Shown: piece after piece, positions 24,290 to 32,174 of the stretch | Numbering within the stretch: the stretch's first letter is position 1 | How the letters are laid out: the number at the start of each line of letters is the position of its first letter | Notes under the pieces: generated by a model | Told to the model about the DNA's origin: nothing | The model's input: the letters and a program-made list of their open reading frames with translations, nothing else | The model's database searches: none | Assembly (NCBI GenBank): GCA_022800625.1 | Contig: JAAWQR010000025.1 | Location: 1 to 39,067 of the forward strand | Direction of reading: 5' to 3' | Length of the DNA: 39,067 nt | Origin: Clostridiales bacterium | GTDB taxonomy: Bacteria; Bacillota; Clostridia; Oscillospirales; CAG-272 | Made by a program: the position numbers and the translations under genes

Positions 24290-25222
24290 ATGGCAAAAAA
24301 GAGCAAGCCTGATACCGTATCGGGCGTTATCGTAATAAATAAGCACGAGGGCGTGACATCGTTCAGGATAATTTCGATATTGAAGCGCATGTTCGACACG
24401 CCGCGCGTCGGACATACGGGAACGCTCGATCCAATGGCGACAGGAGTTCTGCCTGTTCTGCTCGGACGTGCCGTCAAAGCCTCCGACTATGTTATGTCAT
24501 ACGAAAAGCGGTACGTTGCCGAAATAAAGTTCGGAATCGTTACCGATACGGAGGATATCACGGGAGAGATTCTTGAAAGTTCGGACAAGCTTCCCGAAGA
24601 GAGCGACGTTATTTCCGCGGCAAAGAGCTTTATCGGAGAGATCATGCAGACGCCGCCGATGTACTCGGCAATAAAGATCGACGGGCGCAAGCTTGTGGAT
24701 ATCGCCAGAGAGGGCGGCACGGTAGAGCGTAAGGCTCGCCCTGTCGTGATTCACGGAATTGAGGTCGAAAAGCTGTCGGCTGACACATACCGACTTGATG
24801 TGACCTGCTCAAAGGGCACATACATACGCACACTGTGCGCCGATATCGGAAAAGTTCTCGGATGCGGAGCGGTGATGTCCGCGCTGACGAGAGTCAGAAC
24901 GGGAAATTTCACGCTTGATGACGCGGTGAACATAGAAGAGCTTGAAAAAATGAGCTTTGAAGAACGGCTGAAGCTTCCGAAGCCCGTCGAGACATTGTTT
25001 GAAGAATATCCTGTGCTTTCACTGTCTCAGTTTCACGCAAAGCTGTTTCTGGACGGAGCGGCGCTTTATCAGAAGAAAATACACGCGAATTTCGAGGACG
25101 GACAGCTCATTCGAGTGAAATACGGAGACGCTTTTCTCGGACTCGGACGCGCCGAAACAGGCGAGGACGGAATACCTAAAGTAAGGCCTGAAAAACTGTT
25201 CATGCTGACAAGACCTTGGTGA
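24290..25222 (+). CDS. truB: tRNA pseudouridine-55 synthase
   Basis: The 310-residue enzyme makes the conserved pseudouridine at position 55 of tRNA. The catalytic Asp is D47 in GHTGTLDPMATGVL. KRYVAEIKFG, TPPMYSAIKIDGRKL and SKGTYIRTLCADIG follow, all family signatures. A C-terminal PUA-like part (FEDGQLIRVKYGDAFLGLG) ends it. AAGGA precedes ATG. ribF, a common next gene, is absent; a repeat-rich gap and rnz follow. Confidence 0.94.
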   Translation: MAKKSKPDTVSGVIVINKHEGVTSFRIISILKRMFDTPRVGHTGTLDPMATGVLPVLLGRAVKASDYVMSYEKRYVAEIKFGIVTDTEDITGEILESSDKLPEESDVISAAKSFIGEIMQTPPMYSAIKIDGRKLVDIAREGGTVERKARPVVIHGIEVEKLSADTYRLDVTCSKGTYIRTLCADIGKVLGCGAVMSALTRVRTGNFTLDDAVNIEELEKMSFEERLKLPKPVETLFEEYPVLSLSQFHAKLFLDGAALYQKKIHANFEDGQLIRVKYGDAFLGLGRAETGEDGIPKVRPEKLFMLTRPW

Positions 25223-25224
25223 GG

Positions 25225-25330
25225 GGGCGCAAATATGGGGCGCTGCCCCACTCTTCCGCTTAGGGGACTTTTTGAAAAAAGTCCCCTAAAACCCTCAAAA
25301 ACTTTTGAAAAGGGAGTTTTCAAAGAAGCA
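25225..25330. repeat. Hairpin-rich intergenic element between truB and rnz
   Basis: GGGGCGCTGCCCC forms a small palindrome. A larger stem, TTAGGGGAC(TTTTT) with its complement, spans 25260-25289. A third, AAAACT...AGTTTT, ends near 25320. There is no T-run after the main stem, so it is not a normal terminator. The layout resembles REP/MITE-like intergenic repeats and partly recalls the elements at 35781 and 38645. The rnz start codon follows 50 bases later. Confidence 0.6.
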
Positions 25331-25379
25331 AGGTTCGGAACAGCGCCCCGATATAAAATATACAGAAAGGACGATTACC

Positions 25380-26315
25380 ATGCTTGACGTATGCCTGATG
25401 GGCACGGGCGGCTCGATTCCCAAGCTTGAAAGATGGCTTGCCTCTGCCTTGATTCGCCACTGCGGCGACTCTCTTATAATAGACTGCGGTGAAGGAACAC
25501 AACTTGCCATGAAAAAAACAGGCTATACCTTTAAGCAGATAGGTCTTATCCTTATAACTCATTTTCATGCCGACCATATAAGCGGACTGCCCGGTATGCT
25601 CCTTTCTATGGGAAATGAGGGCAGGTGCGATCCCGTGACTATCGCCGGACCGCGCGGGCTGTCGAGAGTAGTGTCAAGCTTGTGCGTCATCGCAGGCGGA
25701 CTGCCGTTTACGGTATTCGTGTACGAATTTCCGAATGAAGGCGGCGAGCTGCCGAGCGAATATTTTACAACAGGCAAAGGTTCGACGCCATCCTTGAAGA
25801 TCAAGGCTTTCCCTGCGCATCATTCGATGCCGTGTCTCGGGTACAGAATTGAGCTTCCGAGAGCAGGCAAATTCGATCCCATGCGTGCAAAAGCGGAAAA
25901 TATTCCCGTTAAATTTTGGGGGACTCTCCAGCGCGGAGAAACTGTAACCGACGGCGAGCGTGAATATCAGCCGAGCGACGTACTAGGAGAGCCGCGAGAG
26001 GGAATCAGTGTGGGATATGTGACAGATTCACGTCCGACAGATATGATAGCCTCCGCAGTCGATGGGTGCGACCTTCTCATTTGCGAAGGAATGTTTGATA
26101 ATTCAAAAACGGAACGCGCACTGAAAAGCCGCCATATGACGGCCTCAGAGGCGGCAGGAATTGCAAAGGCAGCAAATGCAGGCAGGCTTTGGCTGACGCA
26201 CTACAGTCCGTCGATCCCCGATCCGTCGGTATGTCTTGCAGAAGCGCGAGCCGTATTTGAAAATACGACGGCAGGGCATGACGGAATGGCGGAGCTTTTG
26301 AGGTTTCCCGAATAA
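25380..26315 (+). CDS. rnz: Ribonuclease Z
   Basis: The 311-residue metallo-beta-lactamase-fold enzyme trims the 3' end of precursor tRNA. The metal ligands are H61, H63, D65 and H66 in THFHADHISGLPG. Further ligands are AHHS, the Asp of YVTDSRP and the His of LTHYS. It lacks the long exosite arm of the classical enzyme in part; residues GAGKFDPMRAKAENIP-like linker (RAGKFDPMRAKAENIPVKFW) stand there instead. I chose ATG 25380, preceded by AAAGGA; the longer frame runs into the repeat element. Length matches bacterial RNase Z. Confidence 0.88.
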   Translation: MLDVCLMGTGGSIPKLERWLASALIRHCGDSLIIDCGEGTQLAMKKTGYTFKQIGLILITHFHADHISGLPGMLLSMGNEGRCDPVTIAGPRGLSRVVSSLCVIAGGLPFTVFVYEFPNEGGELPSEYFTTGKGSTPSLKIKAFPAHHSMPCLGYRIELPRAGKFDPMRAKAENIPVKFWGTLQRGETVTDGEREYQPSDVLGEPREGISVGYVTDSRPTDMIASAVDGCDLLICEGMFDNSKTERALKSRHMTASEAAGIAKAANAGRLWLTHYSPSIPDPSVCLAEARAVFENTTAGHDGMAELLRFPE

Positions 26316-26333
26316 TAACAAAACAGAATAGAT

Positions 26334-26375
26334 AAACACAGGCGTATCGTTATTGGGTGATAGCCTGTGTTTTTA
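26334..26375. terminator. Terminator between rnz and araC-type gene
   Basis: AAACACAGGC pairs with GCCTGTGTTT, continuing as GTATC/GATA inside, with T- and A-rich ends. It separates convergent genes and probably serves both. Confidence 0.85.
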
Positions 26376-26410
26376 TCCTGTGAAAATCGCCAAACTTAAT
26401 AACTTTAAGT

Positions 26411-27337
26411 TCAAACGATCATGTTATTCAGCTTTTTTATCGGAAGCCAAACTTCAACATGTCTTTCGCTGAACGGAATCCAGTGGTATACAGCAAGCTC
26501 AGGCGCTTCTGCAAGCTCAAATCCCATTTCAGGCAGCCACTCTGTCATAATCTGAATTCTCAAATTCAACAGATCAAAATAATCACATATCGGACTTTTT
26601 TGCCTGCTTGTTTCAAATACTGCATAAGTTGTTTCGGGTATTGTGATAAATTCAAGTCCTAAATTTTCGATGAAGTCTACTCCTGTAAATTCATGAGTAT
26701 AGAGATTTTCACGCTCATACTCACCTATCATACCGCATATTAAAAAATCATATCCATCGTCGTTTACATTTTCTATAACACAATAGGTATCCTTATTCTT
26801 ATTGTCTGACGCGCCGTTTATAAACCACTGCTTTCCTCTGGTTGTCATAAAAAGTGATTCTTCCTGCCGCTCTCTTTCATCTCCGTAAGGAGTTCCTGTA
26901 AAATGCGACCTAAAGCCTGTAAGTATCATTTCAGGCTTTTTTTCAATTCTGTAATTCATATCCTTACCGCCTTTAAAAGAAATATTGATAACAAGACGTG
27001 GAAAGGATTTCAAAATTCCGCCGTTGCGCGCTTCTGACGGAGTTATGCCATGAAATTTACGGAAAGCCTTTGCAAAGCTGTCCGGACTTTCATAGCAATA
27101 TTTCAGTGCTATATCAATGATTCTGGTTTTGCTTGATGCAATCTCAGCTCCTGCAAGTGACATTCGTCGTTTACGAATGTATTCACCCACAGTAAACCCG
27201 CACAGCATTCCAAATGCACGCTGAAAGTGATAGCTTGAAAAAAAGCTTTGCTTTGCCAATACATCATAATCGATCTGTTCCGTCAAATGATTTTCGATGT
27301 AGTCGATAGCTTTTTGCATTCCGTATATCATGTCCAT
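26411..27337 (-). CDS. AraC-type regulator with GyrI-like effector domain
   Basis: The 308-residue regulator has its DNA-binding domain first (residues about 1-110). This has two helix-turn-helix units: SSYHFQRAFGMLCGFTVGEYIRKRRM and IIDIALKYCYESPDSFAKAFRKFHG. The C-terminal ~150 residues begin at EKKPEMILTGFR and match the GyrI/Rob-like small-molecule domain. The order HTH-effector is typical of Rob/SoxS-like regulators of Firmicutes that respond to drugs or other small ligands. The start is ATG 27337, with AAGGA upstream. Its target is unknown. Confidence 0.85.
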   Translation of the reverse strand: MDMIYGMQKAIDYIENHLTEQIDYDVLAKQSFFSSYHFQRAFGMLCGFTVGEYIRKRRMSLAGAEIASSKTRIIDIALKYCYESPDSFAKAFRKFHGITPSEARNGGILKSFPRLVINISFKGGKDMNYRIEKKPEMILTGFRSHFTGTPYGDERERQEESLFMTTRGKQWFINGASDNKNKDTYCVIENVNDDGYDFLICGMIGEYERENLYTHEFTGVDFIENLGLEFITIPETTYAVFETSRQKSPICDYFDLLNLRIQIMTEWLPEMGFELAEAPELAVYHWIPFSERHVEVWLPIKKLNNMIV

Positions 27338-27393
27338 AATAAATCTGATTCCTTCCATCCGTATAAAATACGGCTTCGTCTTTATCTGTCATG

Positions 27394-27402
27394 ATTATAT
27401 CA
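27394..27402 (-). promoter_or_regulatory. Extended -10 promoter candidate for the GyrI-type regulator
   Basis: On the minus strand TGATATAAT forms an extended -10 element. A good -35 at 17 bases is missing. It lies across the end of the upstream regulator gene. Confidence 0.35.
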
Positions 27403-28327
27403 TATTTCCCAAAGGCTTACCCGATTTATTATGCGATATCTGGTCGGTATTTTTCTGATTGTCCGCTCTCTTCCGTCTGTATTCTGCCGGAGACAGACCG
27501 AATTCAGCCTTAAATGCCTTAGCGAACTTGCTGCTGCTTTCATATCCCACGGCATTCGCAATTTCGGATATTCCGCTCATGTCCGTCAGCAGAAGCTCAG
27601 CAGCTTTTTCCATTCTGAGATGCTTCATATATGCCGCAGGCGGCGTGCCGAATACGTCTCTGAACGTAGATTTCAGTGCGGTTGCACTGATACAAAATTC
27701 GGACGCAAGCGTATCTATGGTATATTTTTTTGAAATATTACTCCGCATCAATTTTTCGATTTCTTTGACTACATCCGTCTGCCCGCGATGATAAAATGTC
27801 ATTGGCGAAGCCTCTTTTATGTCTATCTGTGAAAGCATGAGCACAAGCTCCATCGTTTTAAGCTTAATATAAATGGGACGCAGTTTTTCGGAGGTCAGAT
27901 AAACCGATTCAAAAAATCTTTCTGTCAGCGGACACGCCTTTAAAAGAAAGCAGTCGTCATTTACAAAGAATTTTTCGGTAAGGTCCGATATGCTGATACC
28001 TGATTCCTTATAGACCGGCGGGAGATAAGCGTCTGCGGCAGGATCAAGGGATACTGCGGCTCCGCTGTATGAACCTGTAGGAAAGGACAGAACATCAGCA
28101 TGATTATCGGTCATACTGAGGAACATATCTCCCTCACCCATATATAGAATACAGCCGTCCTTCATTCTGCATTCCATACGTCCCCTGCGGCACCAGTGAA
28201 TCTCAAGAACATTATTATCTCCCGGAACTGAGCAGAAACCGCTCGACGAGTCATATTCCTGAGTATAGAAGTCTATCCCGTTCATGATGTGATATTTACG
28301 CACGTGTCCGAAAATTCCGTGATCCAT
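27395..28327 (-). CDS. AraC-type transcriptional regulator
   Basis: The 310-residue protein has a cupin-like sensor part (LEIHWCRRGRMECRM, MGEGDMFLS) and then a C-terminal AraC domain. The two helix-turn-helix units are TIDTLASEFCISATALKSTF with VFGTPPAAYMKHLRM, and GISEIANAVGYESSSKFAKAF. The family often controls uptake or metal genes nearby. The adjacent metal ATPase is a plausible target, but this is only an inference from position. The start is ATG 28327, ten bases after GGAGGT; a GTG four codons earlier lies in that site. Confidence 0.85.
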   Translation of the reverse strand: MDHGIFGHVRKYHIMNGIDFYTQEYDSSSGFCSVPGDNNVLEIHWCRRGRMECRMKDGCILYMGEGDMFLSMTDNHADVLSFPTGSYSGAAVSLDPAADAYLPPVYKESGISISDLTEKFFVNDDCFLLKACPLTERFFESVYLTSEKLRPIYIKLKTMELVLMLSQIDIKEASPMTFYHRGQTDVVKEIEKLMRSNISKKYTIDTLASEFCISATALKSTFRDVFGTPPAAYMKHLRMEKAAELLLTDMSGISEIANAVGYESSSKFAKAFKAEFGLSPAEYRRKRADNQKNTDQISHNKSGKPLGNMI

Positions 28328-28378
28328 TACACCGCTCACCTCCGTTTTATTTTCCGAATCATTAACCTTTATACCCTA

Positions 28379-28407
28379 ATTATACCAAATAAAATTTGCT
28401 TTTACAA
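28379..28407 (-). promoter_or_regulatory. Promoter of the AraC-type regulator
   Basis: On the minus strand TTGTAA (28407-28402), 17 bases, TATAAT (28384-28379). It lies between the stop of the metal ATPase and the regulator, so the regulator can be expressed separately. Confidence 0.6.
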
Positions 28408-28410
28408 GTC

Positions 28411-30264
28411 TCATATTCCTCTGACTCTGATAGCTCTCATTGCATTGAGCACGGCGATCAGCGCTACGCCGACATCTGCAAATACCGCTGCCCACATTCC
28501 CGTGACGCCAAGCGCGCCAAGCGTTAAAACAGCCGCTTTTACGCCAAGGGCAAACACAATATTTTCCCAAACTATACGCATGGTGCGGCGTGCTATTATA
28601 ATAGAGTCCGCAACATGACGGATATCGTCATTCATCAAGACAACATCAGCCGCTTCTACTGCCGCATCGCTGCCGAGAGCCCCCATCGCTATTCCCGCAT
28701 CTGCGCGCGTAAGCACAGGTGCATCGTTTATTCCGTCGCCAGCAAATATTACGCTTCCGTTTTGTTCGCTTTCCTTGAGTCGTTCAAGTTCAGACACCTT
28801 ATCTGCCGGAAAAAGTCCCGCTTTGTACTCGTCAACCCCGAGCTTTTCCGCAATTTTTGCAGCTGCTCCTTCCGCATCGCCCGTAAGCATTACCGTGCGG
28901 GAAATTCCGAGCTTTTTCAGCGCTGAAACAGTCTCTGCCGCGCCTTCCTTTACGGTATCTGAAATAGATATATATCCTGCAAACTTTCCGTTTTTCGCCG
29001 TGTAAAGAATCGTTTCATATGATTCATGAAAGTCGTTTTGTACTTCAGCTTGGAGCCTTTCCATAAGCTTCTTGTTGCCGACGCTGAAAGTTTCGTTTCC
29101 GAAGAATGCAGTTATACCCTCTCCCGGATATTCCGTACAGCTGTCAGGTCGCAATTCTTCATATTTTGTACCGCAGACCGCTCTCTTCAAAGCAAAGGCG
29201 ATTGGGTGATTTGAATATGCTTCGGCAGATGCCGACAGTCCTATAAGCTCTTTTTCATCTATCCCCTCCTGCGGTGAAACGCTTACTACCTCAAACCGGC
29301 CTCGCGTCAGCGTGCCTGTTTTGTCGAATACAACGGTTTTGGCTTTCGCTAATGTTTCAATATAGCAAGCGCCTTTAATCAGTATACCGCGAGAGGTCGC
29401 GCCGCCGATTCCTGCAAAAAAGGACAGCGGCACTGATATAACAAGTGCACACGGACATGAAACTACAAGGAATGTCAGCGCACGAGCGATCCATATACGC
29501 CATTCTCCTGTGAAAAGAGAGGGAATAACAGCCAAAGCCAACGCTCCGAGGGTAACGCATGGAGTGTATATCTTTGCAAACTTTGTAATAAAGTTCTCGC
29601 TCTTACTTTTCTTTTCGGCTGATTCTTCCACAAGCTCAAGTATCCGCGCGGCGGCAGAATCCGTATATTTTTTATCCGCACGTATTTTCAGCACAGTGTT
29701 TAAATTGATCGATCCGCTCATAACATGATCTGATTTTGTCACCGAGACAGGCATACTCTCACCCGTAAGCGCAGCAGTATCAAGAGCTGATTCTCCTGAC
29801 ACGATCTCACCGTCAACGGGAATTTTCTCACCCGGATAAACGACCGCAATATCTCCGATCTCTATTTCTTCAGGCGATATATCGTAAATTTTTCCGTTTC
29901 GCTCGGTATGAGTAATGCTCGGTCTGAGGTCAACTATTTCAGAAACAGCGCGGCGTGATTTGCCGACTGCAAGCGATTGAAAAAATTCTCCCGTTTGATA
30001 AAGGATCATAACCAGCACGCCTTCGCTGTACTCTCCTATTCCTACAGCGCCGACTGTAGCTGCCGACATGAGAAAATTTTCATCAAATATTTTTCCGCGG
30101 AAAATGTTTCTAACAGCTTTCCACAGTACGTCGTAACCGGCAACAATATATGCGGCAAATTTTATTCCTATTGATACGTACTCCGCAGTTATCGGTATTG
30201 ATGCTGCAAACAGAGCCGCTGAAACTATAATTCTGATAAGCCTTCGCTTTTGATTTTTCGTCAC
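28411..30264 (-). CDS. P1B-type heavy-metal ATPase (zinc/cadmium/lead type)
   Basis: The 617-residue pump exports metal ions using ATP. Motifs are TGES (167-170, actuator), CPC (270-272, membrane metal site), DKTGT (phosphorylated D314), SNHP near residue 360 and GDGINDAP near 510. SVPLSFFAGIGGATSRG after CPC matches the zinc/cadmium group. The protein lacks its own N-terminal metal-binding domain; the gene immediately before it encodes one separately. It begins directly with membrane helices after a short basic start. Length is 617, versus about 700 for a fused form. The AraC regulator follows. Confidence 0.93.
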   Translation of the reverse strand: MTKNQKRRLIRIIVSAALFAASIPITAEYVSIGIKFAAYIVAGYDVLWKAVRNIFRGKIFDENFLMSAATVGAVGIGEYSEGVLVMILYQTGEFFQSLAVGKSRRAVSEIVDLRPSITHTERNGKIYDISPEEIEIGDIAVVYPGEKIPVDGEIVSGESALDTAALTGESMPVSVTKSDHVMSGSINLNTVLKIRADKKYTDSAAARILELVEESAEKKSKSENFITKFAKIYTPCVTLGALALAVIPSLFTGEWRIWIARALTFLVVSCPCALVISVPLSFFAGIGGATSRGILIKGACYIETLAKAKTVVFDKTGTLTRGRFEVVSVSPQEGIDEKELIGLSASAEAYSNHPIAFALKRAVCGTKYEELRPDSCTEYPGEGITAFFGNETFSVGNKKLMERLQAEVQNDFHESYETILYTAKNGKFAGYISISDTVKEGAAETVSALKKLGISRTVMLTGDAEGAAAKIAEKLGVDEYKAGLFPADKVSELERLKESEQNGSVIFAGDGINDAPVLTRADAGIAMGALGSDAAVEAADVVLMNDDIRHVADSIIIARRTMRIVWENIVFALGVKAAVLTLGALGVTGMWAAVFADVGVALIAVLNAMRAIRVRGI

Positions 30265-30331
30265 GGATTATCACCGTCCCTTCAACTGAATTTTATCCCG
30301 TCCGTAAGATTTTAAATCATATACGGCTCGG

Positions 30332-30553
30332 TTATATCTCCGACAGCTCAACATCAGGCTCAATTCTGCGCACCGTTTTAGATATCTTTTTGATTATCTC
30401 GCGTTCTCCTGATTCCTCAAAAGTTGCAGTCAGCTTTTGGGTGACAAACGTCACCGCCGCGCTTTCAATACCGTCTATTTTTCTGACTTCTTCTTCAATT
30501 TGCGCGGCGCAGTGCGCACAGCATAACCCTTCAAGCTTAAATGTTTTCTTCAT
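30332..30553 (-). CDS. Stand-alone heavy-metal-associated domain protein
   Basis: The 73-residue protein has the HMA fold. The metal motif is LCCAHC (C12 and C15, with an extra C11), followed by ITKIEE-like helix and strands (AAVTFVTQKLTATFE). It lies 67 bases upstream of the P1B ATPase that lacks this domain, so it probably hands metal to it. ATG 30553 is chosen, seven bases after GGAG. The longer frame would include the site. Zinc, cadmium or lead is likelier than copper because of the ATPase. Confidence 0.86.
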   Translation of the reverse strand: MKKTFKLEGLCCAHCAAQIEEEVRKIDGIESAAVTFVTQKLTATFEESGEREIIKKISKTVRRIEPDVELSEI

Positions 30554-30595
30554 TGTAATCTCCATTCCGCCGCTATGTGGCGGCATTTAATTTCT

Positions 30596-30622
30596 GCCGA
30601 GACTCAGCAAATAAGTCTCGGC
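30596..30622 (-). promoter_or_regulatory. Leader hairpin upstream of the HMA gene
   Basis: GCCGAGACT pairs perfectly with AGTCTCGGC around a nine-base loop. It lies in the transcribed leader, between the promoter and the HMA start. A smaller CCGCC/GGCGG hairpin lies at 30567-30590. No T-run follows, so it may control translation or message stability. Confidence 0.5.
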
Positions 30623-30641
30623 CAACCGTTCCTGTATTTAA

Positions 30642-30670
30642 AGTATACGGCAAAAAACCGCCCGATGCAA
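30642..30670 (-). promoter_or_regulatory. Promoter of the HMA-ATPase operon
   Basis: On the minus strand TTGCAT (30670-30665), 17 bases, TATACT (30647-30642). The -35 lies inside the stem of the upstream terminator. Confidence 0.55.
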
Positions 30671-30688
30671 TACATTGGGACGGTTTTT
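30652..30688 (-). terminator. Terminator after the MFS gene
   Basis: AACCGTCCCAATG pairs with CATCGGGCGGTT with two mismatches, followed by T6 on the minus strand. It ends the transporter message. Confidence 0.75.
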
Positions 30689-30742
30689 GACTATGCGGTA
30701 TATTTTTATGTCTGAACAGGCTGATGAGTATATCGTAAGATG

Positions 30743-31945
30743 TTAAATCTTTTTGTTTTCTTTCATAAACAGCATAATTACAGAGAGCAGAATCATAGCT
30801 GTCGGGAAAACCGCTGCGCTTGCAAGTCCTGCTCTGAGCGCTGCCGATGTACCGTGCGAAATCATCAAATCGGATATGCTGCCTGTAAGCCAAGGACCGA
30901 GAGAACATCCGACATCTCCTGCGAGAGCTAAAAAGGCAAACAGTGCGGGTGAGCTGCCATCCCCGAAGAAGGCGCTCGTCATGCTCAGTATGCCGGGCCA
31001 CATAAGGCTGACTCCGAAGCCGCACAGCGCACATCCTGCGAGAGAAAAGATAGGTAGACTTGCAAATACGGTTAAAGCGTAGCAAAGCAGTGTTAATATA
31101 CTGCACCCGACAAGAGCCTTTTTTATATTTATTTTGTGCCCGAACAGACCGTATATTACCCTGCCTGTTCCCATACACAGGGCAAAGAGGCAAGGACCGA
31201 GGAGATCTCCGACTACTTTACTTATGCCGAGTGCTTCCTCTGCAAAAAGAGACGCCCACTGAGACATCGCCATCTCGGACGCGCCTCCGCACACCATGAG
31301 AAGCACGGAAATATACATTACGGGAGATTTGAAATATTCAGAAAGATGCGTTCCGCGCGCTTCGGGCGGGATAGGAAGCAGGGGAACCCGCATAAAGAAA
31401 AACATGTTAAACAGAGGAACCGCCGACCAGCATATAGGAAGCATAAACCACATTCCTCCTCCGATAATGCGGAGAGCCACTGTGCTTACGGCAACAAGGA
31501 AAAGCTGCCCCCATGAATAAAATGAATGAAGCAGGCACATTCCTGACGTTTTAGCGTCCCCCGGCAATGAATCGACGATCGGACTGATAACGACCTCCGT
31601 CATACCTCCGCCGATCGCATAGAATATAACCGAAATCACGATTCCCGTGTATGCGTCCATAACATACGGAAGAATTCCGAGCATTATCAGTCCTGCTGCC
31701 GACACTGCATGCGCCGCTACAGCGGACGCACGGTAGCCTATCACGTATGTAAGCTTTACCATCGACGCATCGACAATGATCTGAGTTATAAATGTGATGA
31801 GTACGAGATTTCCGAGTTTAGCATAAGACACATCAAAATCAGTATTGAATATGACGAAAAACAATGTTGCGAGATTTACTGTTATCGCCTGAGTAATATA
31901 TCCGAGATAACACGCTCCGAGCGTGCTTTTATAGCTTTTTTTCAT
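30743..31945 (-). CDS. Major facilitator superfamily transporter
   Basis: The 400-residue membrane protein has about 12 hydrophobic segments. Inside are the conserved GTGRVIYGLFGHK loop-2/8-type motif and the opening YLGYITQAITVNLATLFF. Closest in feel are sugar- or nucleoside-type MFS members of Firmicutes, but the substrate cannot be told. ATG 31945 is chosen, with AAAGG upstream; the frame upstream (27 more codons) lies in the structured leader. It has its own terminator, and is separated from trkH by the leader region. Confidence 0.85.
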   Translation of the reverse strand: MKKSYKSTLGACYLGYITQAITVNLATLFFVIFNTDFDVSYAKLGNLVLITFITQIIVDASMVKLTYVIGYRASAVAAHAVSAAGLIMLGILPYVMDAYTGIVISVIFYAIGGGMTEVVISPIVDSLPGDAKTSGMCLLHSFYSWGQLFLVAVSTVALRIIGGGMWFMLPICWSAVPLFNMFFFMRVPLLPIPPEARGTHLSEYFKSPVMYISVLLMVCGGASEMAMSQWASLFAEEALGISKVVGDLLGPCLFALCMGTGRVIYGLFGHKINIKKALVGCSILTLLCYALTVFASLPIFSLAGCALCGFGVSLMWPGILSMTSAFFGDGSSPALFAFLALAGDVGCSLGPWLTGSISDLMISHGTSAALRAGLASAAVFPTAMILLSVIMLFMKENKKI

Positions 31946-32120
31946 ATTAATGACCTTTTCCTCCCTTTGGATTTGAGTCGGTTTCGCCGCAGGCGAAATT
32001 CGCCCATTATCCTCAGCGAAAGACACAAATCGTGTCTGAAAGCAGCTGACATACGCCGCCTGCGCAGTTAATTTTCAGACTTCCTCCGAAGATTATCCGT
32101 CTGTGCAAAAACATGACTGC
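31946..32120 (-). promoter_or_regulatory. Long structured leader of the MFS gene
   Basis: The transcribed leader of about 175 bases has several stems. CAGAC pairs with GTCTG near 32090. GTCTGAAA pairs with TTTCAGAC across about 40 bases. AGACAC and GTGTCT form a local stem, and GGGCGAA...TTCGCC another near the start codon. A -10-like TATAAT lies at 32130-32125 with a poor -35. It matches no riboswitch class I know; it could be a regulatory RNA, or simply a leader. Confidence 0.4.
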
Positions 32121-32134
32121 TCATATTATATGCC

Positions 32135-32167
32135 TTGCCGCAGAGATGAGTCACACCTCTGCGGCAA
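32135..32167 (-). terminator. Hairpin after trkH
   Basis: TTGCCGCAGAG and CTCTGCGGCAA pair perfectly over 11 bp. No long T-run follows, so termination may be weak or protein assisted. Confidence 0.6.
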
Positions 32168-32174
32168 ACTTTTG

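Noticed and set aside
25260-25289. Intrinsic terminator after truB
   Set aside because: The stem is strong but AAAACCC, not T, follows it; read-through to rnz is likely.
30573-31193. 206-residue frame overlapping the MFS gene
   Set aside because: Composition is unlike a real protein here (many Arg, Ser and Cys), and it overlaps a clear membrane protein in another frame.
32060-32120. Thiamine-pyrophosphate riboswitch
   Set aside because: GGATAAT recalls the TPP core, but the CTGAGA segment and the rest of the fold are missing.
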